From UBA7672 sp031419455 (GTDB lineage Bacteria > Pseudomonadota > Alphaproteobacteria > Caulobacterales > Hyphomonadaceae): DNA of 60,849 bases. Positions 1 through 11,380 of this stretch are shown here, in pieces. Both the position numbers and the translations under genes were made by a program. Under the pieces are notes generated by a model. It was not told the origin of the DNA, did not search any database, and was given only the letters and a program-made list of their open reading frames with translations. Location of the stretch: NCBI GenBank assembly GCA_031419455.1, contig JANOKS010000112.1:1-60849 (forward strand). Reading direction: 5' to 3'. Position 1 is the stretch's first letter; every line of letters begins with the position of its first letter.

Positions 1-117
1 CCCCCTCCTGACCTCCCCCTTTCAGGGGGAGGGACCCTGCGTCACCAACCTACCCAACCTTGAAGACAGCTGGAGCAACACGGTCCCTCCCCCTGAAAGG
101 GGGGGGTCAGGAGGGGG
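1..117. repeat. Nested inverted repeat at window start
   Basis: Positions 1-36 and 82-117 are complementary over 36 bases with one mismatch, separated by a 45-base spacer. Each arm also contains a smaller hairpin, CCTCCCCC facing GGGGGAGG around TTTCA. The element is intergenic, just downstream of a minus-strand gene. It could be a dispersed palindromic (REP- or MITE-like) element or could act as a transcription stop. The left end may extend beyond the window. Confidence 0.8.
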
Positions 118-151
118 TCTCTGTCAACGTTCACGGCTCAAGCATGAGGGA

Positions 152-529
152 TCACTTCACCCGCCAGGGTGGGTTCAACCTGTTCTCGCCCGCATGATAG
201 AGCGCAATCCGATTGCCCGCCGGATCGCGCAGCTGCGCCACACGCCAGAGATAGCTCATCGTCTCGGGCTCACGCTCAAACGCGACACCCTTCGCCTTCA
301 ACTCCGCCACGAGTTCATCCAGCCGGTCACTCTCGAACCACACCTCCGGCCAGTCGCCGCCAGTCCATCCTTCCACCCTCTCGATCGAGAATGTCGCTCC
401 GCCCTCCGGCATCTCGAAGCGCGCATAGTGCGGCGGCGAGTCGACGATCAGCTTCAGGCCAAGCCGCAAGTAAAACGCCTTGCTCGCCTCATAGTCGACC
501 AGCGGGACCGTGACCTGGTTCAGGCGCAT
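152..529 (-). CDS. VOC (glyoxalase/bleomycin-resistance fold) family protein
   Basis: A protein of 125 residues with the short beta-alpha-beta-beta-beta layout of vicinal-oxygen-chelate proteins. It opens with RLNQVTVPLVDYEASKAFY and ends with the typical LRDPAGNRIALYH strand. I start it at the internal ATG at 529 because a longer reading would add an arginine-rich stretch unlike the family and overlap the preceding gene. The chosen start follows that gene's stop by four bases, with GAAG upstream, so the two are probably co-transcribed. Substrate and reaction cannot be told from sequence. Confidence 0.85.
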   Translation of the reverse strand: MRLNQVTVPLVDYEASKAFYLRLGLKLIVDSPPHYARFEMPEGGATFSIERVEGWTGGDWPEVWFESDRLDELVAELKAKGVAFEREPETMSYLWRVAQLRDPAGNRIALYHAGENRLNPPWRVK

Positions 530-533
530 CGCA

Positions 534-1334
534 TCACTTCTTTTTCGCCGGAGCCTTCTTGTCGGCCACCGGCATCGGCGCAACCAGCGGCTTCAAGCCG
601 AGCCTCTCCTGCAGCGACACGGCAGCCGCCGGATTGCGCTCCTTCGCGCCCGAGATGAAGAACACGAACACGTCGCGCTTCTTCGCCCAGTCGGTCGCCA
701 TCTTTGCGAACCGGTCGATCTCCTTCTTCGGATAGCCCGACTTGTCGTCTGCCTGCGACTGCATCAGCCGCGCGACGACAAAATCCGACCCAAGGTGACC
801 AAGCTTCGGAAATTCATCGTCCTCCGCGTACACCACCGTCGCGCCATGCTTGTCGAGCAGCTCGAAGAATGCCGGATCATCATACCCCGTCCCGCGCACC
901 TCCAGCGCGTGGCGCAGTGCAATGCCATCCTTCTCCTTCGGCAGCACCGAAAGAAAGTTCTCAAAGTGCTCGCGGTCGAATTTGCGGTTGCCCGGGAACT
1001 GCCAGTTGATCGGCCCCAGCTTGTCCTTCAGCTGCGTGATGCCCTGGTCGAGGAACAGCCCGGTGGATGTCTTCATGTCCGTCTTGGTCTTGCGCACCGT
1101 CGAGAAGCGATGCGCCTTCAGGCTGAACACGAACCCGTCCGGCGTCTCGTCGCGCCATTTGGCGAACGTGTCCGGCTTGAATGACGAATAGTACGTCCCG
1201 TTGACTTCCACAGCCGTCATCGTGCGGCTCATGTGCTGCAACTGCTTCGCCTTCGACAGCCCCGCCGGATAGAACGTCTCGTCCCATGGCTCGAACGTCC
1301 AGCCGCCAACTCCCACGCGTATCGGATGCGCCAC
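534..1334 (-). CDS. DUF72 (YecE-like) family protein
   Basis: 266 residues in the DUF72 family, a TIM-barrel-like group of unknown biochemical role. Characteristic features are the opening IRVGVGGWTFEPW, the VEVNGTYYSSFKPDTF segment and the later FSLKAHRF segment. The start codon is GTG at 1334, preceded by AGGGGAGA, a strong ribosome site. The C-terminus is a basic KKAPAKKK tail. It is the first gene of a two-gene minus-strand unit with the VOC protein and is divergent from the zinc peptidase gene across about 120 bases. Confidence 0.9.
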   Translation of the reverse strand: MAHPIRVGVGGWTFEPWDETFYPAGLSKAKQLQHMSRTMTAVEVNGTYYSSFKPDTFAKWRDETPDGFVFSLKAHRFSTVRKTKTDMKTSTGLFLDQGITQLKDKLGPINWQFPGNRKFDREHFENFLSVLPKEKDGIALRHALEVRGTGYDDPAFFELLDKHGATVVYAEDDEFPKLGHLGSDFVVARLMQSQADDKSGYPKKEIDRFAKMATDWAKKRDVFVFFISGAKERNPAAAVSLQERLGLKPLVAPMPVADKKAPAKKK

Positions 1335-1455
1335 CCGCGTCTCCCCTGTTGATCGCGGCGCACTCTAGCCGCAACACCTTCGCGCCGCCACAGCGCAGCC
1401 TTTCCTTCTCTCGCGCGTTCTGGCCTATTGGCGCGGCAAGCGTGGGAGAGATGAC

Positions 1456-2304
1456 ATGCGTTGGAAAGGCGGCCGTTCAGGCGGCGGAGTAGAAGACAGG
1501 CGCGGCCTCGGGCCCGGCGCCGTCGCGGGCGGTGGTGGCCTTGTCGGTATCATTGCCGTGCTCGCCTACGTCTTCCTCGGCGTAGATCCTAACACGACGC
1601 AGTCCGTCGCCGGCGCCTTTATCGGCCAGGGCGCACAGGAACGCGGCACGATGGGTACGCCGCAAGACGACGCCGGCAAATTCGTCGATGTCGTCGGCGC
1701 CAATGTGAACGATGTCTGGACGGAGACGGTAAACGGCTACAAGCCGCCCAGCGTTGTGCTGTATGATACCGGCACCGGCACGGGCTGCGGCTATGGCCAG
1801 GCGGCAATGGGGCCGTTCTATTGCCCCACCGACCAGACCGTCTACCTCGACCTGTCCTTCTGGCAGACGATGAGCACGCAGCTGGGCGCGTCGGACGCGG
1901 ACTTCGCCAAGGCCTACGTCATCGCTCACGAATTCGGCCATCACCTGCAGACCCTGCAGGGCACGTCGCAGAAAGTGCAGCAGGCGCAGCAGTCGATGGG
2001 CAAGGAAGCCGGCAACCGCTACTCCGTCGCCCTCGAACTCCAGGCTGATTGCTATGCCGGCGTCTGGGCCGCGAACGCCTCCAAGGTTTCGGGCGGCAAT
2101 GTCGCGATGGAATCCGGAGACCTCGAAGCCGGCCTCAAGACAGCGAGCGCCATCGGCGACGACACGCTGCAGAAACGCCAGGGCGGCCGCGTGACACCCG
2201 AGAACTTCACCCACGGCTCCTCCGCCGAACGCATGCAGTGGCTGAAGTCCGGCTACAGCTCAGGCGATCCGAAAACCTGCGACGGCCCCTTCCAGGGTCT
2301 CTGA
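1456..2304 (+). CDS. Neutral zinc metallopeptidase, YpfJ family
   Basis: 282 residues. The N-terminus (MRWKGGRSGGGVEDRRG) is the hallmark opening of the putative neutral zinc metallopeptidase family (Pfam Zn_peptidase). One membrane segment lies at about residues 22-43, and the zinc motif HEFGHH begins at residue 158. A downstream ELQADCYAGVW segment supplies the probable third ligand region. Family members are single-pass membrane proteins with the peptidase domain outside the cytoplasm. Natural substrates are unknown. The stop is two bases before the next start, so it is co-transcribed with the DUF924 gene. Confidence 0.92.
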   Translation: MRWKGGRSGGGVEDRRGLGPGAVAGGGGLVGIIAVLAYVFLGVDPNTTQSVAGAFIGQGAQERGTMGTPQDDAGKFVDVVGANVNDVWTETVNGYKPPSVVLYDTGTGTGCGYGQAAMGPFYCPTDQTVYLDLSFWQTMSTQLGASDADFAKAYVIAHEFGHHLQTLQGTSQKVQQAQQSMGKEAGNRYSVALELQADCYAGVWAANASKVSGGNVAMESGDLEAGLKTASAIGDDTLQKRQGGRVTPENFTHGSSAERMQWLKSGYSSGDPKTCDGPFQGL

Positions 2305-2306
2305 TC

Positions 2307-2855
2307 ATGGCCGCGACTCCAGAAGATGCGCAGGCCGTCCTCGCCTTCTGGCGCGAGGCCGGCCCGAAGAAATGGTTCGCCAAGGACCTCGCCTTCGACG
2401 TCGCTTTTCGCGACCGCTTCGCCCTGCTCCATGAACAAGCCTCTCGCCGCGAACTCGCGCACTGGCGCGCAACGCCCGAAGGCGCGCTCGCCGAAATCCT
2501 CCTGCTCGACCAGTATCCCCGCAACGCCTTCCGCGACACACCCCGCGCTTTCGCCACCGACGCCCTCGCGCTCGAAGCCGCAAAAGCGATGGTCGCCACC
2601 GGCCACGACCAGGCGCTGCCCGACGACGTCCGCTCCTTCGCCTACATGCCCTTCGATCACTCCGAAAACCTCGCCGACCAGGACCGTGCCGTCGAACTCC
2701 TCTCGCCCATCAGCGAGAACCACGCCTACCACGCCCGCTCCCACCGCGACCTTATCGCCCGCTTCGGCCGCTTCCCGCATCGCAACGACATCCTCGGCCG
2801 CACGACCACGGCAGAGGAACAGGCCTTTCTCGACGGCGGCGGCTATCGTCCCTGA
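2307..2855 (+). CDS. DUF924 family protein
   Basis: 182 residues matching the DUF924 family, an all-helical TPR-like fold of unknown function. Markers are VLAFWREAGPKKWF near the start, LLLDQYPRNAFRDT in the first third and the FAYMPFDHSENLADQD segment. I start at the ATG at 2307, two bases after the zinc peptidase stop. The open frame extends much further upstream, but only as a shadow of the peptidase gene. Coupled translation with the peptidase is likely. No catalytic residues are known. Confidence 0.9.
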   Translation: MAATPEDAQAVLAFWREAGPKKWFAKDLAFDVAFRDRFALLHEQASRRELAHWRATPEGALAEILLLDQYPRNAFRDTPRAFATDALALEAAKAMVATGHDQALPDDVRSFAYMPFDHSENLADQDRAVELLSPISENHAYHARSHRDLIARFGRFPHRNDILGRTTTAEEQAFLDGGGYRP

Positions 2856-2980
2856 TCGGGCCATCCATGCCTGACCCTACGCTAGCTTGACACATCCGCG
2901 CCGCAGGAATTGCCTGCCGGTCAGAAAACAACAGGCGACGCACTGCGTAACGCAGCAAGCATCGCTCCGGGGAACGCTTC

Positions 2981-4912
2981 ATGTGTGGACTCATCGGCGG
3001 CGTTGCGCGCAAGCCTCTTCCGCGCGAGCGCGTCCAGAAGGCGCTGGATTCCCTCGATCATCGCGGCCCTGACGGCCAGGGCTACTGGACCAGCGGCGCC
3101 TTCTTCCTTGGCCATACGCGCCTCTCCATCATCGGCCTCAACAATGGCGACCAGCCGATGTCCAATGCCGAGGGCGACGTCCATCTCGCAGTCAATGGCG
3201 AATTCTACGGCTACAAGGCCATCCGCGACGACCTGCGCGCCCGGGGCAGCCGCTTCAAGACCGACTCCGACAGCGAGATCGCGCTGCATCTCTACCTGCA
3301 GCACGGCATGCGCGCGACCGAACAGCTGCGCGGCGAGTTTGCCGTCCTGATCGCCGACCAGCGCCGCAACATCATGATCGGCATCCGCGACCGCTTCGGC
3401 ATCAAGCCACTCTTCTATGCCGTCACGCCCGACGGCGTGTTCTTCGCTTCCGAGATCAAGGCGCTTCTTGCTCTGGGGGTCCCGGCAACATGGGATGCTG
3501 AAGCCGCGTGGCAGGATCTCCACATCGTGCGTAACCACGAACGCACGATGTTCGCCGGCATCCGCTCGGTGCCGCCGGGTTGCTACGTGATCGCGCGCGG
3601 CGCTGACGTGCAGATCTACCGCTACTGGGACTGGGATTTGCCGACCACGGACGAAACCGCCGCCGACAGCCGCTCCGAAGCCGAAGTGGTCGCCGGCTTT
3701 CGCGAGGTGCTGGCCGACGCCGTGCGCGAGCGCATGATCGCCGACGTCGAAGTCGGTTGCTATCTGTCAGGCGGCATCGACTCCTGCGCCGTCCTGGGCC
3801 TCGCCCAGCGCGAGATGAGCCGGCCGATCCGCGCCTATACCCTCGCCTTCGACAATCCGGTCTGGGACGAAAGCCCGATCGCGCGCCGTCAGGCGGAGTT
3901 CGTCGGCGCGTCCTATCATCAGGTGCCTGTCACGCGCCAAGCGCTCGCCGACGCCTATTCGGACGCCGTCTGGCATTCCGAAACGCCGATGGTGAACGGC
4001 CACGGCGCCGCCAAATTTCTGCTCTCGAAGGCGGTGCGCGATGCTGGCCTCAAGGTCGTGTTCACCGGCGAAGGCTCGGACGAACTGCTCGGCGGCTACG
4101 CCACCTTCCGCCGCGATGCGCTCCTGCACCACCCCAACGGCCGCACGCCGAAGGAGACCGATGCGCTGATCGCGCAGATGTTCGATTCCAACCCCGCCAC
4201 CCGTTCCATCTTCATGCAGCGGGCGGCCGACCACCCGATATTCGTGGAAGTGGTGAACCGGCTGGGCTTCCTCCCCTCCTTCATCGAAACCTTCGGCGCC
4301 ATGGGCATCGCGCTGTCGGCTGGCCTGCGCGGCGAGGTTGCGAACCTCGTCGCGGGCAAGTCGGTCTATGCCGACGTGCTCGACAGCCTGCCTCTGTCGA
4401 TGGCCATCGCCGGGCGCGACCGCCTGCATCAGGGTCTCTACGTGAATTCCAAGACGCATCTCGCGAACTTCATCCTCACCTTCCTCGGCGACCGCATGGA
4501 GATGGCGCATTCGATCGAGGGCCGCGTGCCCTTCCTCGATCACCACGTCGCCCACTACGCCGCGCGCATTCCCATCGCCATGAAGATCAAGGGCTATCGC
4601 GAAAAGCATGTCCTGCGCGAAGCAGCAAAGGATGTGCTGATCGAGGAAGTCTACAACCGTGAGAAACACCCCTTCACATCGCCCCCCGCCGCCGCCGGCG
4701 ATCCGATGATGGAAATGATGGCCGACGTCCTCGCCTCACGCGCCCTCGACGACCAGCCGATCTTCGACCACGCCAAAGCGCGCCAGGCATTCGAGGACAT
4801 GAAAACCTGCCCCCCCGACGAACGCCCCGCCCACGAAGGCCGCATCCAGCGCATCGTCTCGACAACACTGATGCACGAGCGGTTCGGGATGAGTGGGGAA
4901 TTGGCGGCGTAG
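2981..4912 (+). CDS. asnB: Asparagine synthase (glutamine-hydrolysing), AsnB type
   Basis: 643 residues. The N-terminus MCGLIGG supplies the Cys2 nucleophile of a class II glutamine amidotransferase (residues 2 to about 220). The synthetase half carries the PP-loop CYLSGGIDSCAVLGLA near residue 265, plus FTGEGSDELLGGY and EGRVPFLDHH. Glutamine-derived ammonia would be transferred to beta-aspartyl-AMP to form asparagine, or to another carboxylate, since AsnB homologues also serve in surface-polysaccharide and peptide modification. It stands alone, with no polysaccharide genes alongside, so plain asparagine synthesis is the simplest reading. Confidence 0.9.
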   Translation: MCGLIGGVARKPLPRERVQKALDSLDHRGPDGQGYWTSGAFFLGHTRLSIIGLNNGDQPMSNAEGDVHLAVNGEFYGYKAIRDDLRARGSRFKTDSDSEIALHLYLQHGMRATEQLRGEFAVLIADQRRNIMIGIRDRFGIKPLFYAVTPDGVFFASEIKALLALGVPATWDAEAAWQDLHIVRNHERTMFAGIRSVPPGCYVIARGADVQIYRYWDWDLPTTDETAADSRSEAEVVAGFREVLADAVRERMIADVEVGCYLSGGIDSCAVLGLAQREMSRPIRAYTLAFDNPVWDESPIARRQAEFVGASYHQVPVTRQALADAYSDAVWHSETPMVNGHGAAKFLLSKAVRDAGLKVVFTGEGSDELLGGYATFRRDALLHHPNGRTPKETDALIAQMFDSNPATRSIFMQRAADHPIFVEVVNRLGFLPSFIETFGAMGIALSAGLRGEVANLVAGKSVYADVLDSLPLSMAIAGRDRLHQGLYVNSKTHLANFILTFLGDRMEMAHSIEGRVPFLDHHVAHYAARIPIAMKIKGYREKHVLREAAKDVLIEEVYNREKHPFTSPPAAAGDPMMEMMADVLASRALDDQPIFDHAKARQAFEDMKTCPPDERPAHEGRIQRIVSTTLMHERFGMSGELAA

Positions 4913-4926
4913 ATTGTCCAACGAGT

Positions 4927-5508
4927 TTATTCGATCATCAGAGTCAGTTCTTGCCGCAAGTGCTCTTCATGCCCGTTGAAGCTGGCGATCATTGCAGTCA
5001 GAAATTCTACCTCCCTCAGCAGATCTAGGTCGAGCGGATGATCGGCCTCGTGCGCAATCAAACTCACGAACACGAGTTGGGTTCGGCCATTGCCTTCGCG
5101 AAAGGGATGAATGGCGTTCAAGGTTGCGAGGAACGTGGCCAAGGCTGAAACGAAAGCTTCCTTGGTTGAGTTGCGAAAGTAGCCCGTCCTTTGCAGATCG
5201 GAGAACAAGGCTCTCATCTGTCCTTCGATGTTCTCCGGAAAGCAAAAGACGCTGGCGCCCTTCTCGATGCGGATCGTGCGGGGCAGGCCTGCCCATTCGT
5301 ACACATCCTGAAAGAGATGCCGATGGATCGAGTAGTAGTGCTGCACGTCCAGCTCGCCCAACGGCAACAGCTCGTCGGCTCGCTGGTTTGCCATCGCGGT
5401 CTCGAACCTTTCAAGATCCTCCGCTGAGCGGAGATCCATTAGATTCCTCAACACGGTCGAATTTGGGTAGCAGTAAGTCTCATCGGGAGCTGCGTAGGAC
5501 TCCGGCAA
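4927..5508 (-). CDS. Fic domain protein, probable toxin or AMP transferase
   Basis: 193 residues with a full-length Fic domain. The active-site loop reads HPFREGNGRTQLVF, so the catalytic His and the GNGR anion hole are present, but the final Arg of the usual HxFx(D/E)GNGRxxR motif is Leu. The flap region is IRIEKGASVFCFPENIE. Fic enzymes usually transfer AMP from ATP to target proteins. The start is TTG at 5508, three bases after the stop of the preceding small gene, with AAGAGA upstream. The pair has the layout of a toxin-antitoxin module, antitoxin first. Confidence 0.85.
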   Translation of the reverse strand: MPESYAAPDETYCYPNSTVLRNLMDLRSAEDLERFETAMANQRADELLPLGELDVQHYYSIHRHLFQDVYEWAGLPRTIRIEKGASVFCFPENIEGQMRALFSDLQRTGYFRNSTKEAFVSALATFLATLNAIHPFREGNGRTQLVFVSLIAHEADHPLDLDLLREVEFLTAMIASFNGHEEHLRQELTLMIE

Positions 5509-5511
5509 GGC

Positions 5512-5718
5512 TTATCTCTTCTTGACGCCGTACTTGTCGACGAGAATGGAGCGACGTTGCGAGGCCGGCTTTTTTTCCAGATCAAATGCAGCGAAATCAG
5601 CTTCCATCACGCGAGGCATGTGGATGCCTTCGACGGCGCTTATCTTTGCAAAAGCGCGCCGGCCAACCACGAAACGGCCTGTCTTGGAATCCAGCTTGAT
5701 CGAGCCTGCCTTCGTCAT
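5512..5718 (-). CDS. Small Fic-partner protein, probable antitoxin
   Basis: 68 residues, directly upstream of the fic gene and probably translationally coupled to it. It contains SAVEGIHMPRV, which resembles the inhibitory-helix region of VbhA and YhfG antitoxins (motif S/T-x-x-x-E-G). Here the Ser is three rather than four residues before the Glu. The inhibitory Glu of such antitoxins normally pairs with the second Arg of the Fic motif, which is missing in the neighbour. A basic C-terminal half follows. A 15-base palindrome just upstream of the start is a candidate operator for self-regulation. Confidence 0.7.
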   Translation of the reverse strand: MTKAGSIKLDSKTGRFVVGRRAFAKISAVEGIHMPRVMEADFAAFDLEKKPASQRRSILVDKYGVKKR

Positions 5719-5727
5719 CCTGCTACT

Positions 5728-5742
5728 CTATCACAAAGATAG
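5728..5742. promoter_or_regulatory. Palindrome upstream of the antitoxin gene
   Basis: CTATC-ACAAA-GATAG forms a perfect 5-base inverted repeat with a 5-base centre. It lies in the 40-base gap between the end of rpoD and the start of the antitoxin gene, a typical place for an antitoxin operator. This is a position-based inference only. Confidence 0.35.
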
Positions 5743-5758
5743 GTAAATGGAATCTGCT

Positions 5759-8296
<2,538 letters not shown>

Positions 8297-8297
8297 A

Positions 8298-10231
8298 TCA
8301 GTCTTCAGAGCGTTTCGACTCCATAGCGGCCCCCATCCCACCGATGGCGTTCCTGAGATCCTGCGCGCCGTCGCTCGCGGGTGAGCTAATCGCCTCGTCC
8401 ACGACCGACCGGCTCGCACTGCGCCGCTCGATCACTTTCTGCATGATCCTGGCCTGATGGGCGGCGCTCATGATCTCCACGCCTTCCTCGTCAGCCCGTT
8501 TCGTCGCCTGCACTTCCACCGCAAGCGTCCTGGCGACATGGAACCGTCCGATGGCGTCAAGCCAGTCGCGACCCTCATTTGACAAAGGGTCCATCGGCTG
8601 CCCGACTGGGAAGGTTTCCAAAAGCTCGACAGCCCGCTTGCGGCCAAGGCTACGTAAATGGGCTGCAACAGTAGTCCGGTCAAGCATTTCGGACCCATTG
8701 TAGACGTCAAAGGCTGCGGTTCTCACGACATCCACGTCCGGATCGTCGAATACCGCCTTGGCCAGCGCCTCTGGCGCCTGTTCCATCATCCGCGGGCTCT
8801 CGATCGCCCGGACCACCAGTCGCAGACCCGCCAGACCGGTCGGACCGGGCGAGAACCCTTTCTTCCCTAACGGAACCCCCGCCGCGCCTGATCCTGAACC
8901 AGCGCCACCAGCCCCATTCCGTGCGCCCCGCGCGTGCCAGTAGAGCCTGTCGCGAAGCTCCCGCTCATACGCTTTCCTCACTCCGGGATGCCGGATCAGC
9001 CCCACAGCGGCCATAAGCCGCGCTTCGAATCCGGCCCGCCGCTCGGGTGTATCCAGCGGCTCGGCCTCCAGCTCCCGCATCCAGAGCAGGTCCACCAGCG
9101 GCCGCGCCGTGGTCAGCATCTCCCGCATCGCCTGCGGCCCACGCACTCGCACCACATCGTCCGGATCCATTCCGTCCGGCAGCAGCACGAAATACAGAGT
9201 CTTGCCCGGCTCGATCAGCGGCAGCGCCCGGTCACACGCCCGCCACGCCGCGCGGATGCCCGCCACATCCCCGTCAAAGCACAGGATCGGCTCCGGCCCC
9301 GCCCGCCACAGCAGTTCCAGCTGCTCTTCGGTAAGCGCCGTCCCCAGCGGCGCCACGGCCGAGCCGATGCCGGCCTCCGCGAGCGCAATCGCATCGACAT
9401 AGCCTTCAGTGACGATCAGCCCCTGCGACAGCGGACCCTCTTTGATTGCCGCCATCGCCTCGCGCGCCGCCATGTAGCGATAGAGCGTCCGCCCCTTGTG
9501 AAAGAGCGGGCTGTCCGACGAGTTGAGGTATTTCGGCTTCCCATCCGGCTCCAGCGTCCGCGCGCCAAACGCGATCACGCGCTCCGAGTGATCGGTGATC
9601 GGAAAGATCACCCGGTTCCGGAACCGATCCCATGGCTGTCGCGCCTTGCCATCGGCGCCCTCGTCCGGCTGCACCACAAGCCCGGCCTCGATCAGCTCCT
9701 CGACCGACGCGCCTTCTTTCGTCAGCAGGTCCAGCAGCATGCGCCAGCCATCAGGCGCAAAGCCCATGCGATGCCGCGTCCACGCCTCAGGCCCGAACCC
9801 ACGCTTCTCGAGATACTCCCGCGCAGCCGCACCCGCAGGCCGCCGCAGCTGGTCCTCGAAGAACAGGCACGCCTTCTCCACCCACTCGATCAGCGTGGTG
9901 CGCCGCTTGTACTCCTGCACCTCCGCCGCCGACTGCTTCGGCAGTTCCAGCCCGTAATCACGCGCCAGCTTCTCGACCGACTCCGCAAACGACAGCCGCT
10001 CGACCTCCATCAGGAAGGTGATCGCATCGTGCCCTTCTGCGTGGAGAAGCATTTGTAGAATCCGCGCGTGTCGTGAACGTGGAAGCTCGGCGTTTTCTCG
10101 CTCGAGAACGGCGACAGCCCGACCCAGTCGCCGGCCTTGCCGTGCCTCTTCAGCGCCACCTTTTTCCCAACGACGTCCGACAGCCGCACCCGCGACTTCA
10201 GCTCGTTGAGAAATTCCTCCGGAAACCGCAT
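8298..10231 (-). CDS. dnaG: DNA primase DnaG, frameshifted in this sequence
   Basis: The N-terminus is in one frame from the ATG at 10231 (MRFPEEFLNELKSRVRLSDVV to FYKCFSTQKG). The rest is in the next frame from about 10030 (HDAITFLMEVERLSFAE to the stop at 8298). Adding one base between 10030 and 10031 restores a continuous primase reading KG-HDAITF. The TOPRIM region shows VTEGYVDAIALAEAG and CFDGDVAGIRAAWRA. As in other alphaproteobacteria, the CHC2 finger has lost most zinc ligands (GLSPF in place of CPFH). An essential gene, so a sequencing or assembly error is likelier than real loss. It is co-transcribed with rpoD. Confidence 0.9.
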
Positions 10232-10409
10232 CGCTATTCTTGCAGCCTTATGGGCGCTCTGGCCAACACTGGGCGCTAGCCGCCACACGCACGCCGCGCC
10301 AGCAACCAACTCCCCGATCCTGTGGACGATTATACAGTCAATTGTGCGCTGATTCGCGGGAATCAAGCTGTTGGCTGCCAAAGCCCTGATTTCGCTCAGC
10401 TCTATCTAT

Positions 10410-10530
10410 TGTCATTCCGGACGCACGCGCAGCGTGCGAGCCGGAACCCAGGAGCGACACGTTCAGGCGCCAGCACGATGCGCTCATGGGTTCCCGCTCT
10501 ACGCGCTATCGCGCTGCGGCGGGAATGACA
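10410..10530. repeat. REP-like palindromic element with TGTCATTCC / GGAATGACA ends
   Basis: The element begins TGTCATTCC and ends GGAATGACA, perfect 9-base terminal inverted repeats about 120 bases apart. Inside is a second hairpin, CGCACGC-GCA-GCGTGCG (10422-10438). It fills most of the 320-base gene-free stretch between the dnaG start and the methyltransferase stop. Similar elements are common between genes in alphaproteobacteria. No coding sequence was seen here. Confidence 0.8.
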
Positions 10531-10551
10531 CCCAGTGGCGTTGGGACGGCC

Positions 10552-11304
10552 CTACGCCCGCTTCCCCTCCATCAGCGCATACCAGGCCCACCATTTCAGC
10601 CCCGGCACGCGCAGCAGCACCGCGTCCACCGCCGACCCCAAGACACGCACCAGACCCAGCAACGGCGTCCTGCGAAACAGCACCGACCCAAGCGACGTCA
10701 GCCCATAGAGCCGCACATCCGTCGTCTCGAACGTCGCATCGAACTTTTCAAAATCCGGGATCAGCAACGGATGCTCATCCGGCGTCCGCGCCTCCGGCGT
10801 CCGCTTGCGATAGAACTCGATCGCCGGATTATGCCCCAGCGGCTCGGTGAACAGCACGACGCCGCCCGGCTTCAGCACGCGGCGCAGCTCCACCATCGCC
10901 TTCGCATAGTCGAGATGATGCAGGATGCCAGAGCCGAACACGAGATCGAACGTGCCATCCGCGAAATCCATCGCCTCGGCGTTCTGCACCGACAGCTTCA
11001 CATTCCCGATGCTGCGCCGCGCGATCTCGTCATTGCCGGCGTCCACCGCCTCCTTCGAGATATCGATGCCTTCAACGTGCCTGGCGACGCCACTCAATCC
11101 GATCGCATTGCCGCCATGCGCGCAGCCATACTCCAGCACCACCGCGCCCTTCGCCAGCTCCGCGCGCCGCTTGGCGTACCGATCAAAGCACGGCTTCAGC
11201 GCGACATAGTATTTCATCTGCGCCGCACGATCGTCCTCGCCGCCCGCAAAGCGCGCATCATGAAACGCCCGCTCGCGCTCGATCCGATCAGCCGACGCGT
11301 CCAT
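10552..11304 (-). CDS. Class I SAM-dependent methyltransferase
   Basis: 250 residues from the ATG at 11304. The Rossmann motif I is VVLEYGCAHGGNAIGL, followed by the acidic residue in GIDISKEAVD, the motif NAEAMDFADGTFDLVFGSG and the post-core segment LRRVLKPGGVVLFTEP. The C-terminal part is hydrophobic (a VRVLGSAVDAVLLRVPGL stretch). The substrate is unknown, although the LHHLDY and lipid-like tail recall small-molecule or quinone-type methyltransferases. A longer upstream reading runs into repeat sequence, so I reject it. GAGGG lies upstream of the chosen start. Repeats flank the gene on both sides. Confidence 0.88.
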   Translation of the reverse strand: MDASADRIERERAFHDARFAGGEDDRAAQMKYYVALKPCFDRYAKRRAELAKGAVVLEYGCAHGGNAIGLSGVARHVEGIDISKEAVDAGNDEIARRSIGNVKLSVQNAEAMDFADGTFDLVFGSGILHHLDYAKAMVELRRVLKPGGVVLFTEPLGHNPAIEFYRKRTPEARTPDEHPLLIPDFEKFDATFETTDVRLYGLTSLGSVLFRRTPLLGLVRVLGSAVDAVLLRVPGLKWWAWYALMEGKRA

Positions 11305-11380
11305 TAACCAGGCCCTCAATGTGCAACCCAACGCCATGCACCAGCCGGGCCACGCTCTCCACACCGGAATCGGCGCCGAG

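Noticed and set aside
10025..10040. Programmed frameshift in dnaG
   Set aside because: No slippery heptamer, Shine-Dalgarno stimulator or downstream stem at the junction. A single missing base explains it.
8934..10058. Plus-strand open frame of 374 codons opposite dnaG
   Set aside because: Arg/Pro/His-rich translation of antisense primase. No ribosome site or family match.
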